A stretch of 64,000 nt of DNA from Bacillota bacterium (lineage in GTDB: Bacteria > Bacillota > Clostridia > Acetivibrionales > DTU013): the NCBI GenBank assembly GCA_023418915.1, contig JAEZYU010000089.1:36320-100319 (forward strand), given 5' to 3'. The notes under the pieces were generated by a model, which saw only the letters and a list, made by a program, of their open reading frames with translations, was not told the DNA's origin and did not search any database. A program made the translations under genes and the position numbers. Below, piece after piece: positions 16,782-25,827 of the stretch. Position 1 is the stretch's first letter. Each line of letters opens with the position of its first letter.

Positions 16782-16960
16782 CTGATCAGATGAAGCCGTT
16801 CAACAATATGTTCTGCTATTTGTTTTCCCTCCACTCATTTACTTCAGATAGTGTTTTGCACCGTTTTTCATAAGCTACTTTACACTATCCCTTTTTAATT
16901 GGATCATTTGTCTTACATCAGCAGTGTTATTGTAGTCTGGCAATATGAGCTGTTTGCAAT

Positions 16961-17076
16961 GGACAAAAATTCGAGTTTGGGACGTTTTAGTCAACATAAT
17001 CTGGTATTTTACTCGTTTATTCACAAAAAATTCACCTTTATTTTGAAAAATTAGTCCCATACTTGAATTTTTGTCC
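16961..17076. mobile_element. MITE-like element: 116 bp bounded by 23-bp inverted repeats
   Basis: The left end (16961-16983) begins GGACAAAAATTC and ends GGGAC. The right end (17054-17076) is its reverse complement at 21 of 23 positions. The 70-base interior is AT-rich and codes for nothing recognisable. This is the form of a miniature inverted-repeat element mobilised in trans. I cannot name the parent family, and no clear target duplication is visible at the outer edges. Confidence 0.5.
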
Positions 17077-17571
17077 AGTTCGCTTATTGCACCTCGTTAT
17101 GCGAATCATCCTTTGCCTCGTTATGACATGTATTTCATAGAAAAAATTTCGTTTGTAAAAATTTTTCTTGCATCAGCAGTGTTATCTTGTTTTTGTTGTC
17201 TTGTCAACTTCTAAACTACAGAAAAATCGTGATTGTGGGAAGACCTCTTATGAGGTTTTTCCATATCTTTGCCTACGATAATTTTACTCTAAGTGTGCAG
17301 TGCCACGGTCTGCACATGAAAAACGCTGATGATCATTTTATTTGCAGAAACGCCAGGAGAGACTGGTTTGTTTGAGCTGATTTGAGGCTTATTAAGCGTA
17401 AAGCAATAGACATATAGAAATATAGTATTGTTTTATTGATAAATCATGATAAAATAGATGTACAACATAACAGTATCTGATTTTTACAGTTTATTTGGAA
17501 CAACGGCGTTCTTAAACAATATGTAAGGTTTGTTTGAGTTCGCTTTTCTATTTTATATGGAGGTGCGAATA
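17077..17571. other. gene-free region before glnA: repeat remnants and leader
   Basis: This AT-rich stretch holds no credible gene. 17138-17185 is a degenerate copy of the dispersed AT hairpin repeat. CATCAGCAGTGTTAT at 17171-17185 also occurs at 16916-16930, on the other side of the MITE-like element. Two CCTCGTTATG copies lie at about 17093 and 17116. A short hairpin, ACCTC-TTAT-GAGGT, with a T-run lies at 17243-17261. The last 120 bases should contain the glnA promoter. Confidence 0.5.
17428..17455 (+). promoter_or_regulatory. possible promoter for glnA
   Basis: TTGTTT at 17428-17433 and TAAAAT at 17450-17455 with a 16-base spacer are the best pair in the leader. The implied leader is about 110 bases. 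Weak match; other AT-rich hexamers exist nearby. Confidence 0.35.
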
Positions 17572-18906
17572 ATGTCCAAGTACACAAAGGAAGATATCAT
17601 CAGGATTGTCAGGGAAGAGGAAGTGGAATTTATAAGGCTTCAGTTCACTGATATTTTCGGAATGCTCAAAAATGTTGCCATAACGGCGGGTCAGCTCGAG
17701 AAGGCGCTGGACAACAAGTGCATGTTCGACGGATCATCTATAGAAGGGTTCGTGAGGATCGAGGAGTCCGACATGTATCTGAGACCTGACACGGATTCAT
17801 TCGTCATATTTCCATGGAGACCGCAGATGGGAAAGGTAGCGCGGATGATCTGTGATGTGTACACAGCCGATGACAAGCCCTTTGAAGGTGACCCCAGATA
17901 TGTGCTGAAGAAAGCTCTCGGCAAGGCAGAGCAGATGGGGTATGATACTTTCAATGTAGGACCAGAGTGTGAATTTTTCCTGTTCCTTACCGATAGTGAA
18001 GGCAACCCCACAACAATAACCCACGACAATGCCGGATATTTCGATCTGGGTCCGGTTGACCTTGGTGAGAACGCCAGAAGAGACATGTGCCTCGCATTGG
18101 AGGATATGGGCTTTGAGGTGGAGCAGTCCCATCACGAGGAAGCTCCGGGCCAGCATGAGATCGACTTTAAGTATACCGATGCACTAAATGCCGCAGATGC
18201 CATACAGACCTTCAAGCTGGTCGTGAAAACCATAGCTCAGAGGCATGGCTTGCATGCCACATTCATGCCGAAGCCAATATACGGCATAGCAGGCTCAGGC
18301 ATGCATGTGAACACATCCCTGTTTCATAAGGGACGCAGTATATTTTTCGATGAAAAAGACCCATTGCAGCTAAGTAAAGAGGCTTACTGGTTCATTGGCG
18401 GCCTGATGAAAAATATGCGCTCCATCACAGCACTGACAAATCCGCTTGTGAACTCATACAAGAGACTTATACCGGGCTATGAGGCACCGGTATATATAGC
18501 CTGGTCCGCGAGGAACAGAAGCCCGCTGGTCAGAGTGCCTGCAGCTCGCGGAACGGCAACGAGGCTCGAACTCAGATGCCCGGATCCAAGCTGTAATCCT
18601 TATCTTGCACTGGCGGCCATACTGACTGCAGGTCTTGACGGAATCGAAAACAGGATCCTGCCGCCGGAGCCGGTCAATAAAAACCTGTTCAGAATGAGCA
18701 TGGAGGACAGGTGCGCAGTGAATATCGCACAGCTTCCCGGAAGCCTGGACGAGGCAATTAAGGAGATGTGCGCCAGTGATTTTGTCAGGGAGATGCTTGG
18801 CGATCATATATACGATAAATATATAGAAGCAAAGATGGAAGAATGCAATGACTATAGAACAAGGATAAGCAAATGGGAGATCGATTCGTATCTCAAAAAT
18901 TATTGA
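17572..18906 (+). CDS. glnA: glutamine synthetase, type I
   Basis: The 444-residue protein has the beta-grasp N-terminal domain, with FDGSSIEGF near residue 50, and the catalytic domain with NVGPECEFFLF, KPIYGIAGSGMHVNTSL and NPYLALAAILTAGLDGI. The length is that of the GSI-alpha class of Firmicutes, which lacks the adenylylation loop and is controlled by feedback inhibition. It makes glutamine from glutamate, ammonia and ATP. I chose ATG at 17572 because ATGGAGGTG lies just upstream. No GlnR or GlnK gene is adjacent. Confidence 0.97.
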   Translation: MSKYTKEDIIRIVREEEVEFIRLQFTDIFGMLKNVAITAGQLEKALDNKCMFDGSSIEGFVRIEESDMYLRPDTDSFVIFPWRPQMGKVARMICDVYTADDKPFEGDPRYVLKKALGKAEQMGYDTFNVGPECEFFLFLTDSEGNPTTITHDNAGYFDLGPVDLGENARRDMCLALEDMGFEVEQSHHEEAPGQHEIDFKYTDALNAADAIQTFKLVVKTIAQRHGLHATFMPKPIYGIAGSGMHVNTSLFHKGRSIFFDEKDPLQLSKEAYWFIGGLMKNMRSITALTNPLVNSYKRLIPGYEAPVYIAWSARNRSPLVRVPAARGTATRLELRCPDPSCNPYLALAAILTAGLDGIENRILPPEPVNKNLFRMSMEDRCAVNIAQLPGSLDEAIKEMCASDFVREMLGDHIYDKYIEAKMEECNDYRTRISKWEIDSYLKNY

Positions 18907-19048
18907 TTTTATCGGTGTGCCGTTGTACAGCTTTGAATACGGTGGTTAAACTGTGTGCAGTGCTCCGTATGCCTGTATTTACTGGAATATGTTCGGAGCC
19001 GATATGATAGTATAGATATCGGATGAATATACCGGAGAGTGACTGTCT

Positions 19049-19777
19049 ATGGAAAAACGGCCGTTAATAGGCATAGTACCGGGATATGACATGGAGAGGG
19101 GAAGACTGTATACTCCGGAAGGCTATATGGACGGCATAACCTGTGCAGGCGGACTTCCATGTATATTGCCCCTTGAGCTTGCGCCCGGCATGGCGGAGCA
19201 GATAATAGAAGCATGTGACGGGTTTTTGTTTACCGGAGGGCCTGACATAGATGCCAGAGCATTTGGAGAAGAAAATAGAAAATGTCAGGGCAGTATTTCT
19301 CCCGGGAGAGACAAACTGGAGCTGGAGCTGGCGAGGCTTGCGGTCAGAGAAAACAAGCCCGCACTTGGCATATGCAGAGGTGTCCAGCTGCTTAACACAG
19401 CCATGGGAGGGACTTTGCACCAGGATATCTATTCCGGCAGCAGCGCTAAACTGATGCTCAAGCATTGGCAGGAAGCACCCGACTGGTATCCTGTCCATGA
19501 TGTCACGATCAGCCGGGGGTCCATGCTCCACAAAATATTTGGGACTGACAGTCTGCCGGTAAACTCTTACCATCATCAGGCTGTTAATGTGCCGGCAGAC
19601 GGACTTATCGTCACAGCTAAAGCATCTGATGATGTGGTTGAGGCGTTAGAATGTGCAAAAGGGCAGTTCATCGTGGGTGTCCAGTGGCATCCTGAGACGA
19701 TGTGGAGAAATGTTTCGATACATTTGAAGCTGTTTGAGGCATTTGTTGAAGCTGCCGCGGAACATAGTGCAAAATAA
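19049..19777 (+). CDS. class I glutamine amidotransferase, gamma-glutamyl-GABA hydrolase (PuuD) family
   Basis: The 242-residue protein has the complete amidotransferase triad: nucleophile C109 in LGICRGVQ, with H214 and E216 in VQWHPE. The GGPDIDA oxyanion segment is at 63-69 and the family-typical SYHHQAVN at 173-180. Members cleave gamma-glutamyl amides such as gamma-glutamyl-GABA or related glutamyl-polyamines. No other putrescine genes are present, so the substrate is uncertain. It follows glnA on the same strand with about 140 bases between, so a link to glutamate metabolism is plausible. ATG follows GGAGAG. Confidence 0.9.
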   Translation: MEKRPLIGIVPGYDMERGRLYTPEGYMDGITCAGGLPCILPLELAPGMAEQIIEACDGFLFTGGPDIDARAFGEENRKCQGSISPGRDKLELELARLAVRENKPALGICRGVQLLNTAMGGTLHQDIYSGSSAKLMLKHWQEAPDWYPVHDVTISRGSMLHKIFGTDSLPVNSYHHQAVNVPADGLIVTAKASDDVVEALECAKGQFIVGVQWHPETMWRNVSIHLKLFEAFVEAAAEHSAK

Positions 19778-19807
19778 TGTATTAATATGAAGCTTGGTGG
19801 TGTTTAT

Positions 19808-20029
19808 ATGGCAGATAAATATTGTCTTGGAGATATCGTTGAATTCAGAAAGGTACACCCCTGCGGCAACAAGCAGTGGGAAGTCATGAGGACCGGTGCG
19901 GACTTCAGGGTGAAATGCCTCGGCTGCGGCCATCAGGTTATGATGCCCAGACCCCGGTTTGAAAAAAGTGTAAAGAAAATCATTAAGTCCAATCTTCCGG
20001 AAGGATCAAAAGGTACTGAAAACATTTAG
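19808..20029 (+). CDS. DUF951 family protein
   Basis: The 73-residue protein matches the small DUF951 family: YCLGDIVEFRKVHPCGNKQWEV followed after a spacer by KCLGCGHQVMMPR and a basic tail. The conserved cysteines (C19, C37, C40) suggest a metal site. It is probably a nucleic acid- or ribosome-associated protein, but its function is not known. ATG at 19808 follows GGTGGTG. The gene begins 30 bases after the amidotransferase, so the two may be co-transcribed. Confidence 0.85.
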   Translation: MADKYCLGDIVEFRKVHPCGNKQWEVMRTGADFRVKCLGCGHQVMMPRPRFEKSVKKIIKSNLPEGSKGTENI

Positions 20030-20149
20030 CCGGCAATTAGTTCTCTGCCTCTTAACTTGAGTCACTACATATAATCCACATTTATGTATTCTTTATGACA
20101 TTAAAGAAATAATAACTGATAAAGTCATAAAACATAAAATGAGGATGAT

Positions 20150-21436
20150 ATGATGTTTGGAGAAAAAACAAGACGTACCGGCCTGACCGGAATGCTGATC
20201 ACCTCTGTGCTTGTTTCACTGGCTGTGAGCCTGCTTGTTTTTTATGCTGCTCCAAAATACTTTTCGCCTGACGGCCGCGCCGGCGAAGAGGATAATAACC
20301 GGGTTGATCAAATGGGGATGACCGGAGACGGGAGTAATAATGCCGGAGAACTTTTGAGAACACCCGGACAGCAGGACAGCAGACGTTTGTCACAGAGCGG
20401 GCAAAGCGGCAGCACACAGTCAGGCGACACAACTCCAGAGACTGCGATAACAAATGGCACAGCTATCATACCTGTAACTCAGCACGTAGCTAAAAATGCT
20501 ACAGCGGGCGTCGTAGGAATAACAGTAGAAAGAGTTGTGAGGGACAACCTCTTTAGCAGGAACAGAGAAACGGAAGTGGGTTTTGGCTCAGGAGTAATCG
20601 TCAGTCAGGATGGATACATTTTGACAAATAACCACGTTGCGGGCGGGAAAAGCAACAGGATCGTAGTATCCTTCGCAGACGGCAGGAATGTTGACGGTGA
20701 AGTCATATGGGCAGATCCGGTGCTTGACCTGGCTGCTGTGAAAGTAAACCTTACAGGCCTCAAGCCGCTGAAGCTTGGTGATGCATCACAGCTTGAGGTC
20801 GGAGAGCATGCCATAGCAATAGGAAATCCGCTGGGACTTGACTTTCAAAGATCGGTCACGTCAGGCATAGTCAGCGCACTCAACAGGACTATAAGCATTG
20901 AGACTGAAAACGGCCTTAATTATATGGAGGATCTTATCCAGACCGATGCGAGCATAAATCCGGGCAACAGCGGCGGACCGCTGCTCAATTCAAAGGGAGA
21001 GGTCATCGGCATCAACACTGTCAAGGTATCCAGCGCCGAAGGAATGGGATTCGCCATCCCTATTAATATAATGAAGCCTATAGTAGAAAGGCTGATAAGT
21101 ACAGGCACATTTGAAGAACCTTACATGGGTATGTTTGCATATGATGGAGACGCAATACCATATATAGACGGGGAGTCCGGGATCCATGACGGTATTTATG
21201 TGGCGCATGTTGACAGGTACGGCCCGGCTTACAAGGCAGGAATACGAGAAGGCTGCATCATTGCACGGGTCGACGATGCCGAGATAAATACTATGATGCA
21301 GCTGAGGACTTATATATACTCAAAATCTCCCGGAGATACGCTGCACATTTATCATAGAAAGCACAACAGCGACAGCTGGGTCTCGACCGAGCTTAAACTC
21401 ACGAAGAAGGTAAAGGATGGACTAATAACAAGATGA
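20150..21436 (+). CDS. membrane-anchored HtrA/DegP-type serine protease
   Basis: The 428-residue protein has one membrane anchor at about 13-35, then a flexible Ser/Gln/Thr/Gly-rich linker to about 105, a trypsin-like domain and a single PDZ domain (about 325-420). The catalytic triad is complete: H162 in TNNHVAGG, D193 in DPVLDLAAV and S274 in NPGNSGGPL. Proteases of this type degrade or refold misfolded proteins outside the membrane under stress. Length and layout are those of Firmicutes HtrA-like proteins. GAGGATG lies just before the start; a second ATG follows immediately. Confidence 0.95.
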   Translation: MMFGEKTRRTGLTGMLITSVLVSLAVSLLVFYAAPKYFSPDGRAGEEDNNRVDQMGMTGDGSNNAGELLRTPGQQDSRRLSQSGQSGSTQSGDTTPETAITNGTAIIPVTQHVAKNATAGVVGITVERVVRDNLFSRNRETEVGFGSGVIVSQDGYILTNNHVAGGKSNRIVVSFADGRNVDGEVIWADPVLDLAAVKVNLTGLKPLKLGDASQLEVGEHAIAIGNPLGLDFQRSVTSGIVSALNRTISIETENGLNYMEDLIQTDASINPGNSGGPLLNSKGEVIGINTVKVSSAEGMGFAIPINIMKPIVERLISTGTFEEPYMGMFAYDGDAIPYIDGESGIHDGIYVAHVDRYGPAYKAGIREGCIIARVDDAEINTMMQLRTYIYSKSPGDTLHIYHRKHNSDSWVSTELKLTKKVKDGLITR

Positions 21437-21573
21437 CGACTGCACAGTGCATCCCGTCTATATAGACTTCCTGCGCAGAAAGGTTGACAGCTTGATTGTA
21501 TTACAGCAATATGTATAGTTTTGTATATAAATTGGCAACACTTACTCGTGAGAATTAGCGGGAGGTGGATGCA

Positions 21574-21861
21574 ATGGCTGACAGAGCCAGAAACAAGCTG
21601 GATTTTGAAAAAACACTGAAATTATACCTGAAACAGGCCAAAGAGAAGTTAAATAGTGATTTTTCCGGAACCAGGGAAGCGATAAAGCTTATTGCTGCAG
21701 ATAAGACAAGAAATTTTATCGAAATGACAGACAGAGGTCTCAGCAAAGAGGAGAGAGAGTTTTTAAAGGCTCTGATCGTGACCAGTATGCGTCAGTCCTT
21801 CTGCTATGGTTATGGTATTGGAAAGTTCGAGGGGAATACTAATGAAAGGGTATACTTGTAG
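21574..21861 (+). CDS. small helical protein, unknown function
   Basis: The 95-residue protein is basic, without Cys motifs, signal peptide or membrane segment. It looks mostly alpha-helical (DFEKTLKLYLKQAKEKLN and LSKEEREFLKALIV). I do not recognise a family. ATG at 21574 follows GGGAGGTGG at 21559-21567; an in-frame GTG at 21565 overlaps that site. It sits between htrA and the ilv T-box leader, and codon use resembles the neighbours, so it is likely real. Confidence 0.7.
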   Translation: MADRARNKLDFEKTLKLYLKQAKEKLNSDFSGTREAIKLIAADKTRNFIEMTDRGLSKEEREFLKALIVTSMRQSFCYGYGIGKFEGNTNERVYL

Positions 21862-21925
21862 AAAATTACTGCAAGAAAGCATAAAAAAGTCCTTGATAAT
21901 TGGGTAATAAAGGGTAAAAATAGTA

Positions 21926-21955
21926 TTGACACTGCCTGCTGTAAGCTGATACAAT
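21926..21955 (+). promoter_or_regulatory. promoter of the ilv-leu T-box operon
   Basis: TTGACA at 21926-21931 and TACAAT at 21950-21955 with an 18-base spacer. A second TACAAT follows at 21959-21964. Transcription would start just before the T-box stem I. Confidence 0.75.
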
Positions 21956-21980
21956 ATTATACAATCATTTTTTATAAGGC

Positions 21981-22236
21981 AGTGCGATGAAGGAAAGAAG
22001 ACAGGTCCGGGTGCACAAGAGAGCCGGCGGGTGGTGCGAGACGGCGTACAGGATCTGTGTATAGCTCATTCCGGAGCCTCATCACTGAAACTATATATCA
22101 GGTGATGACGTTGACTACGTTACAGTCAAGTACACAAGTACTTGCCGAGGATAAGCGACAGCTTGTCAAATCAGGGTGGTACCACGTTGGATAGTCCCTT
22201 CGTCCCTGCAGTGATGCAGCGACGAGGGGTTTTTTA
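21981..22236 (+). ncRNA. T-box leader, probably leucine-specific
   Basis: The T-box sequence AGGGTGGTACCACG is at 22173-22186. The terminator stem is at 22196-22229 (CCCTTCGTC with GACGAGGGG) with a T-run to 22236. Stem I closes by AGTG-GATGA-GG (21981-21993) with CCTCATCACT (22078-22087). The distal part carries the GGCGGGTGGTGCGAGACGG segment typical of stem I. In the 3' side of the specifier loop the best codon is CTC at 22065-22067, followed by the expected purine, so leucine. TGGT in the antiterminator bulge fits a tRNA ending ACCA, which tRNA-Leu has. An uncharged tRNA would allow read-through into ilvB. Confidence 0.88.
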
Positions 22237-22368
22237 TAACGAGGCGTAAAAACGAGACATAAAACGTTACTTGCCTCGTTGAAACAGTAATGATGTAAGA
22301 AAATTTATCTACAACCGGTAATTTTTCTTTGAACAGATGTGTTATAACGAGGCGTAAAAATGAGACAT
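22235..22368. repeat. 26-bp direct repeats enclosing a copy of the dispersed AT hairpin
   Basis: TATAACGAGGCGTAAAAA begins both copies, at 22235-22260 and 22343-22368; they differ at one base over 26 and are 108 bases apart. Between them, about 22299-22331, lies the hairpin repeat also found near 5763 and 17138. The block is placed exactly between the T-box terminator and ilvB, inside the untranslated leader. No gene is present here. Confidence 0.6.
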
Positions 22369-22448
22369 TTAGCAGGGTGTACAGCGGAACGGAATGTGTG
22401 AACAAGCAATATTAGGAGTAAAATGGACCGGGAAACGGAGGGATATAT

Positions 22449-24131
22449 ATGAAAATGACCGGAGCACAAGCTATTGTTAGAGCACTCGAAAAAGAAAATG
22501 CCGATACCATATTCGGTTATCCAGGCGCTGCAATCTCCCCGTTTTATGATGCATTGCTGGACAGCAGCATACGGCATATACTCACACGAAACGAACAGGG
22601 AGCTGCCCATGCCGCAAATGGGTATGCAAGGGTCACCGGAAAGGTAGGTGTATGTGTCGCTACATCCGGACCCGGCGCTACGAACCTGATTACCGGGATC
22701 GCAAATTCATACATGGACAGCGTTCCGATAGTAGCAATCACGGGACAGGTAAAAAGCGACATGATTGGGACAGATGCATTTCAGGAAGCTGATATAACAG
22801 GAGCTACGGCGCCATTTTGCAAGCATAATTATCTTGTGAAAAATACACAGGATCTTCCAAGGATCATAAAAGAAGCATTCCACATTGCTGCAACAGGAAG
22901 GCCGGGTCCTGTCGTCATAGATATTCCTATCGATGTTCAAAACAGCACATTGGATTTTGAATATCCGGAAACGATCGATATTAAGGGTTACAAACCTACA
23001 TTAAGGGGTCACCCTGTACAGATGAAAAAAGCTGCTGCGGCACTGAAAGAAGCAAAAAGGCCGGTAATTTGTGCAGGAGGCGGTGTCATATCGGCAGATG
23101 CTTCGGGTGAAATGCTGAAGCTTGCTGAAATGCGGAGCATGCCGGTGGTAACGACGCTTATGGGCATAGGAGCAATACCATCAAACCACCCTCTTCACTT
23201 TGGTATGGTAGGGACTCATGGGAGCAGAACAGCAAATTATGCGTTGCACCATGCGGATCTTGTGATAATCCTTGGAGCCAGAGTCGGTGACAGAGCAATA
23301 GGATCTATGAATGTGCTTAAAAAAGAAGCAGGGATTATACACATCGACATCGATCCTGCGGAGATCGGTAAAAATATTGACACATCGATACCACTGGTCG
23401 GAGATGTAAAGCTGATACTCACGGATATGCTCGGATTAGTTGAAGCAGATGGGAGCAGTCAGTGGTCAGATGAGGTGGCGGCATGGAAAGATAAGACAAT
23501 AAATGAAGCGGCATCTGAAGCAGAAGCGGATGTCGAGGGAAAAGCTAAAACAGACACAATGACTGATTCAAATACCGGAATGGGATTTGTTAATCCCAGA
23601 TATTTGCTCTCTGTATTATCTGACTGTCTCCCTGATAGTGCAGTAATAACTACTGAGGTCGGACAGAACCAGATATGGGCAGCAAACAATTATCGTGTAA
23701 GGCGCCCAAAAACCTTCATAACCTCGGGAGGACTAGGAACGATGGGTTATGGTCTTCCATCGGCCATCGGCGCAAAGACAGGCAGGCCGGATGTGCCTGT
23801 TGTGGTGATCAGCGGAGACGGCAGCTTCCAGATGTCGATGCAGGAGCTGGGCACAATGAAGCATTACAATATTGATGTGAAAATAGTGCTCTTCAATAAC
23901 TGCCGGCTGGGCATGGTAAGGGAGCTTCAATTGACAAAGCATGGAGGACGTTATTCGCAGGTCTGCCTGGACAGCAACCCGGATTTTGTGGCACTGGCTG
24001 CAGCATATGGCTTCGTTGGAGAGAGGATAACATCAAACAGCCATGTAAAGGCGGCACTTGAGCGGATGGCCAAAAGCCGCGGGCCTTACCTGCTGGAATG
24101 CATGGTGGATCCTATGGAGCCTACGATGTGA
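22449..24131 (+). CDS. ilvB: acetolactate synthase, large (catalytic) subunit
   Basis: The 560-residue ThDP enzyme begins GAQAIVRALEKENADTIFGY and has the catalytic Glu in RNEQGAAHAA. The FAD/central domain follows, and the ThDP-Mg motif is GDGSFQMSMQEL near residue 455. It condenses two pyruvates to acetolactate, or pyruvate with 2-ketobutyrate, as the first common step to valine, leucine and isoleucine. It is the first gene behind the T-box. A stretch near 345-380 is rich in Glu, Ala and Thr and is a variable linker. ilvN follows after about 95 bases. Confidence 0.97.
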   Translation: MKMTGAQAIVRALEKENADTIFGYPGAAISPFYDALLDSSIRHILTRNEQGAAHAANGYARVTGKVGVCVATSGPGATNLITGIANSYMDSVPIVAITGQVKSDMIGTDAFQEADITGATAPFCKHNYLVKNTQDLPRIIKEAFHIAATGRPGPVVIDIPIDVQNSTLDFEYPETIDIKGYKPTLRGHPVQMKKAAAALKEAKRPVICAGGGVISADASGEMLKLAEMRSMPVVTTLMGIGAIPSNHPLHFGMVGTHGSRTANYALHHADLVIILGARVGDRAIGSMNVLKKEAGIIHIDIDPAEIGKNIDTSIPLVGDVKLILTDMLGLVEADGSSQWSDEVAAWKDKTINEAASEAEADVEGKAKTDTMTDSNTGMGFVNPRYLLSVLSDCLPDSAVITTEVGQNQIWAANNYRVRRPKTFITSGGLGTMGYGLPSAIGAKTGRPDVPVVVISGDGSFQMSMQELGTMKHYNIDVKIVLFNNCRLGMVRELQLTKHGGRYSQVCLDSNPDFVALAAAYGFVGERITSNSHVKAALERMAKSRGPYLLECMVDPMEPTM

Positions 24132-24225
24132 TTTGACAGGGACAGATGGTTGGATTAGCGTCTGTTTATATAGATCAAAATGCACATATTGTGTGTTAAC
24201 CAGGAGTGAAAGGGGTTGGTGAAAT

Positions 24226-24750
24226 ATGGCTAAATATACATTATCAGTACTGGTAGAAAATCATGCCGGTGTACTTTCAAGAGTTGCTGGCCTGTTCAGC
24301 AGAAGGGGCTTCAACATTGACAGCCTTGCTGTCGGAGTCACTGAGAATCCGGATATCTCAAGGATGACCATTGTAGTGGACGGCGACGAGTATACGGTAG
24401 AGCAGGTGAGCAAGCAGCTTAACAAGCTGATAGATGTCATCAAGATCAAAAGGCTTGACAGGCATGACTCTATATCGCGTGAGCTGTCATTGATCAAGGT
24501 TTCAGCCAATGCAGCAACAAGAAGCGAAATAGTACAGCTGGTGGAAATATTCAGAGCCAAAATTGTGGATGTATCAAAAACCACACTTACCATAGAGGCA
24601 TCCGGGAGCGGGGACAAGGTGGAAGCCTTGGAGGACCTGCTCGGACAGTTCGGCATAAAGGAAATAGTTAGAACAGGAACTATTGCCATCGAAAGAGGCA
24701 ATCGCATAATTAAGGTGACAAATAATGAGGAGAGTGATACAAATGGCTAA
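24226..24750 (+). CDS. ilvN: acetolactate synthase, small (regulatory) subunit
   Basis: The 174-residue protein starts YTLSVLVENHAGVLSRVAGL, the ACT domain that binds valine. It continues with the conserved RGFNIDSLAVG segment and the C-terminal ALS_ss domain. It confers feedback inhibition on the IlvB catalytic subunit. The length is that of the longer IlvN/IlvH class. Its stop overlaps the ilvC start by 8 bases (ATGGCTAA), so the genes are translationally coupled. Confidence 0.96.
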   Translation: MAKYTLSVLVENHAGVLSRVAGLFSRRGFNIDSLAVGVTENPDISRMTIVVDGDEYTVEQVSKQLNKLIDVIKIKRLDRHDSISRELSLIKVSANAATRSEIVQLVEIFRAKIVDVSKTTLTIEASGSGDKVEALEDLLGQFGIKEIVRTGTIAIERGNRIIKVTNNEESDTNG

Positions 24751-25738
24751 AATGTATTATGACAGCGACTGCAGCCTCGGTCTGCTGAAGGGGAAGACAG
24801 TTGCGGTGATCGGATATGGAAGTCAGGGCCATGCACATGCACAGAACTTGAAGGACAGCGGTGTTGATGTGGTGGTAGGACTTACTCCGGGATCTGCAAG
24901 AAGAAAGCAGGCAGCCCAGGACGGCCTTGCAGTCATGGATACGGCAGAAGCGGCAAAGGCGGGAGATCTTATCATGATCCTTACTCCTGACCAGACCCAG
25001 GCGGACATGTATTACAAAGACATTGAGCCTAATTTGAAGGAGGGAGATATACTGGCTTTCGCTCATGGGTTCAACATACATTTCAACCAGATAAAGCCCC
25101 CCGAATTCGTCGATGTAATTATGATCGCACCCAAAGGGCCGGGACATACGGTAAGAAGCCAGTATAACGAGGGCAAAGGTGTGCCTTCTCTCATCGCAGT
25201 TTTCCAGGATGCCTCAGGCAAGGCGAGGGATTACGCATTGGCATATGCTTCCGGGATCGGTGCAGGAAGAGCGGGGATACTTGAGACTACCTTCAGAGAA
25301 GAAACAGAAACGGATCTTTTTGGAGAGCAGGCTGTACTGTGCGGAGGTGTTACCGAACTGATGAAGGCGGGCTTCGAGACGCTCGTCCAGGCGGGTTATC
25401 AGCCTGAGATCGCATATTTTGAGTGCATCCATGAAATGAAGCTGATCGTGGACCTGATCAATCAGGGCGGCTTTGCGTACATGAGATACTCTATCAGTGA
25501 CACTGCTGAATACGGTGATTATATGACCGGAAAAAGAGTCATCACCGATGAGACGAGAAAGGAAATGAAAAAGGTTCTCAGCGAGATACAGAACGGAGCC
25601 TTTGCATCGAAATGGATCACAGAGAATAAAGCCGGCGGAAGGGCTGAATTCCTGGCAACAAGGCTCCGCGAATCAGAGCACCAGCTTGAGAAGGTAGGTA
25701 CGGAGCTCAGGAAGATGATGAGCTGGCTGAAGAAATAA
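24743..25738 (+). CDS. ilvC: ketol-acid reductoisomerase, class I
   Basis: The 331-residue protein has the Rossmann motif GYGSQGHAHAQNLKDSG and the class I all-helical knotted C-terminal domain, with FGEQAVLCGG and YFECIHEMKLIVDL. It converts acetolactate to dihydroxyisovalerate using NAD(P)H and Mg. I chose ATG at 24743 because GAGGAGAG lies upstream; an upstream ATG at 24725 would bury that site. The next pathway gene, ilvD, is not in the operon. Confidence 0.97.
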   Translation: MAKMYYDSDCSLGLLKGKTVAVIGYGSQGHAHAQNLKDSGVDVVVGLTPGSARRKQAAQDGLAVMDTAEAAKAGDLIMILTPDQTQADMYYKDIEPNLKEGDILAFAHGFNIHFNQIKPPEFVDVIMIAPKGPGHTVRSQYNEGKGVPSLIAVFQDASGKARDYALAYASGIGAGRAGILETTFREETETDLFGEQAVLCGGVTELMKAGFETLVQAGYQPEIAYFECIHEMKLIVDLINQGGFAYMRYSISDTAEYGDYMTGKRVITDETRKEMKKVLSEIQNGAFASKWITENKAGGRAEFLATRLRESEHQLEKVGTELRKMMSWLKK

Positions 25739-25827
25739 GCTTGCAATATAGAGAAAAAGGCGGAAAAAATACCGCCGGATATTTATAAATATGAGGTTTT
25801 ATATTCGGTATTCAAGGAGGTTGTAAC

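Noticed and set aside
17243..17261. Possible terminator or attenuator in front of glnA
   Set aside because: The stem is only 5 bp and no gene ends just upstream. It is noted within the gene-free region but not called as a terminator.
22166..22405. A 79-codon minus-strand frame in the ilvB leader
   Set aside because: It lies across the T-box terminator and the direct repeats and contains their reverse complement. There is no ribosome site.
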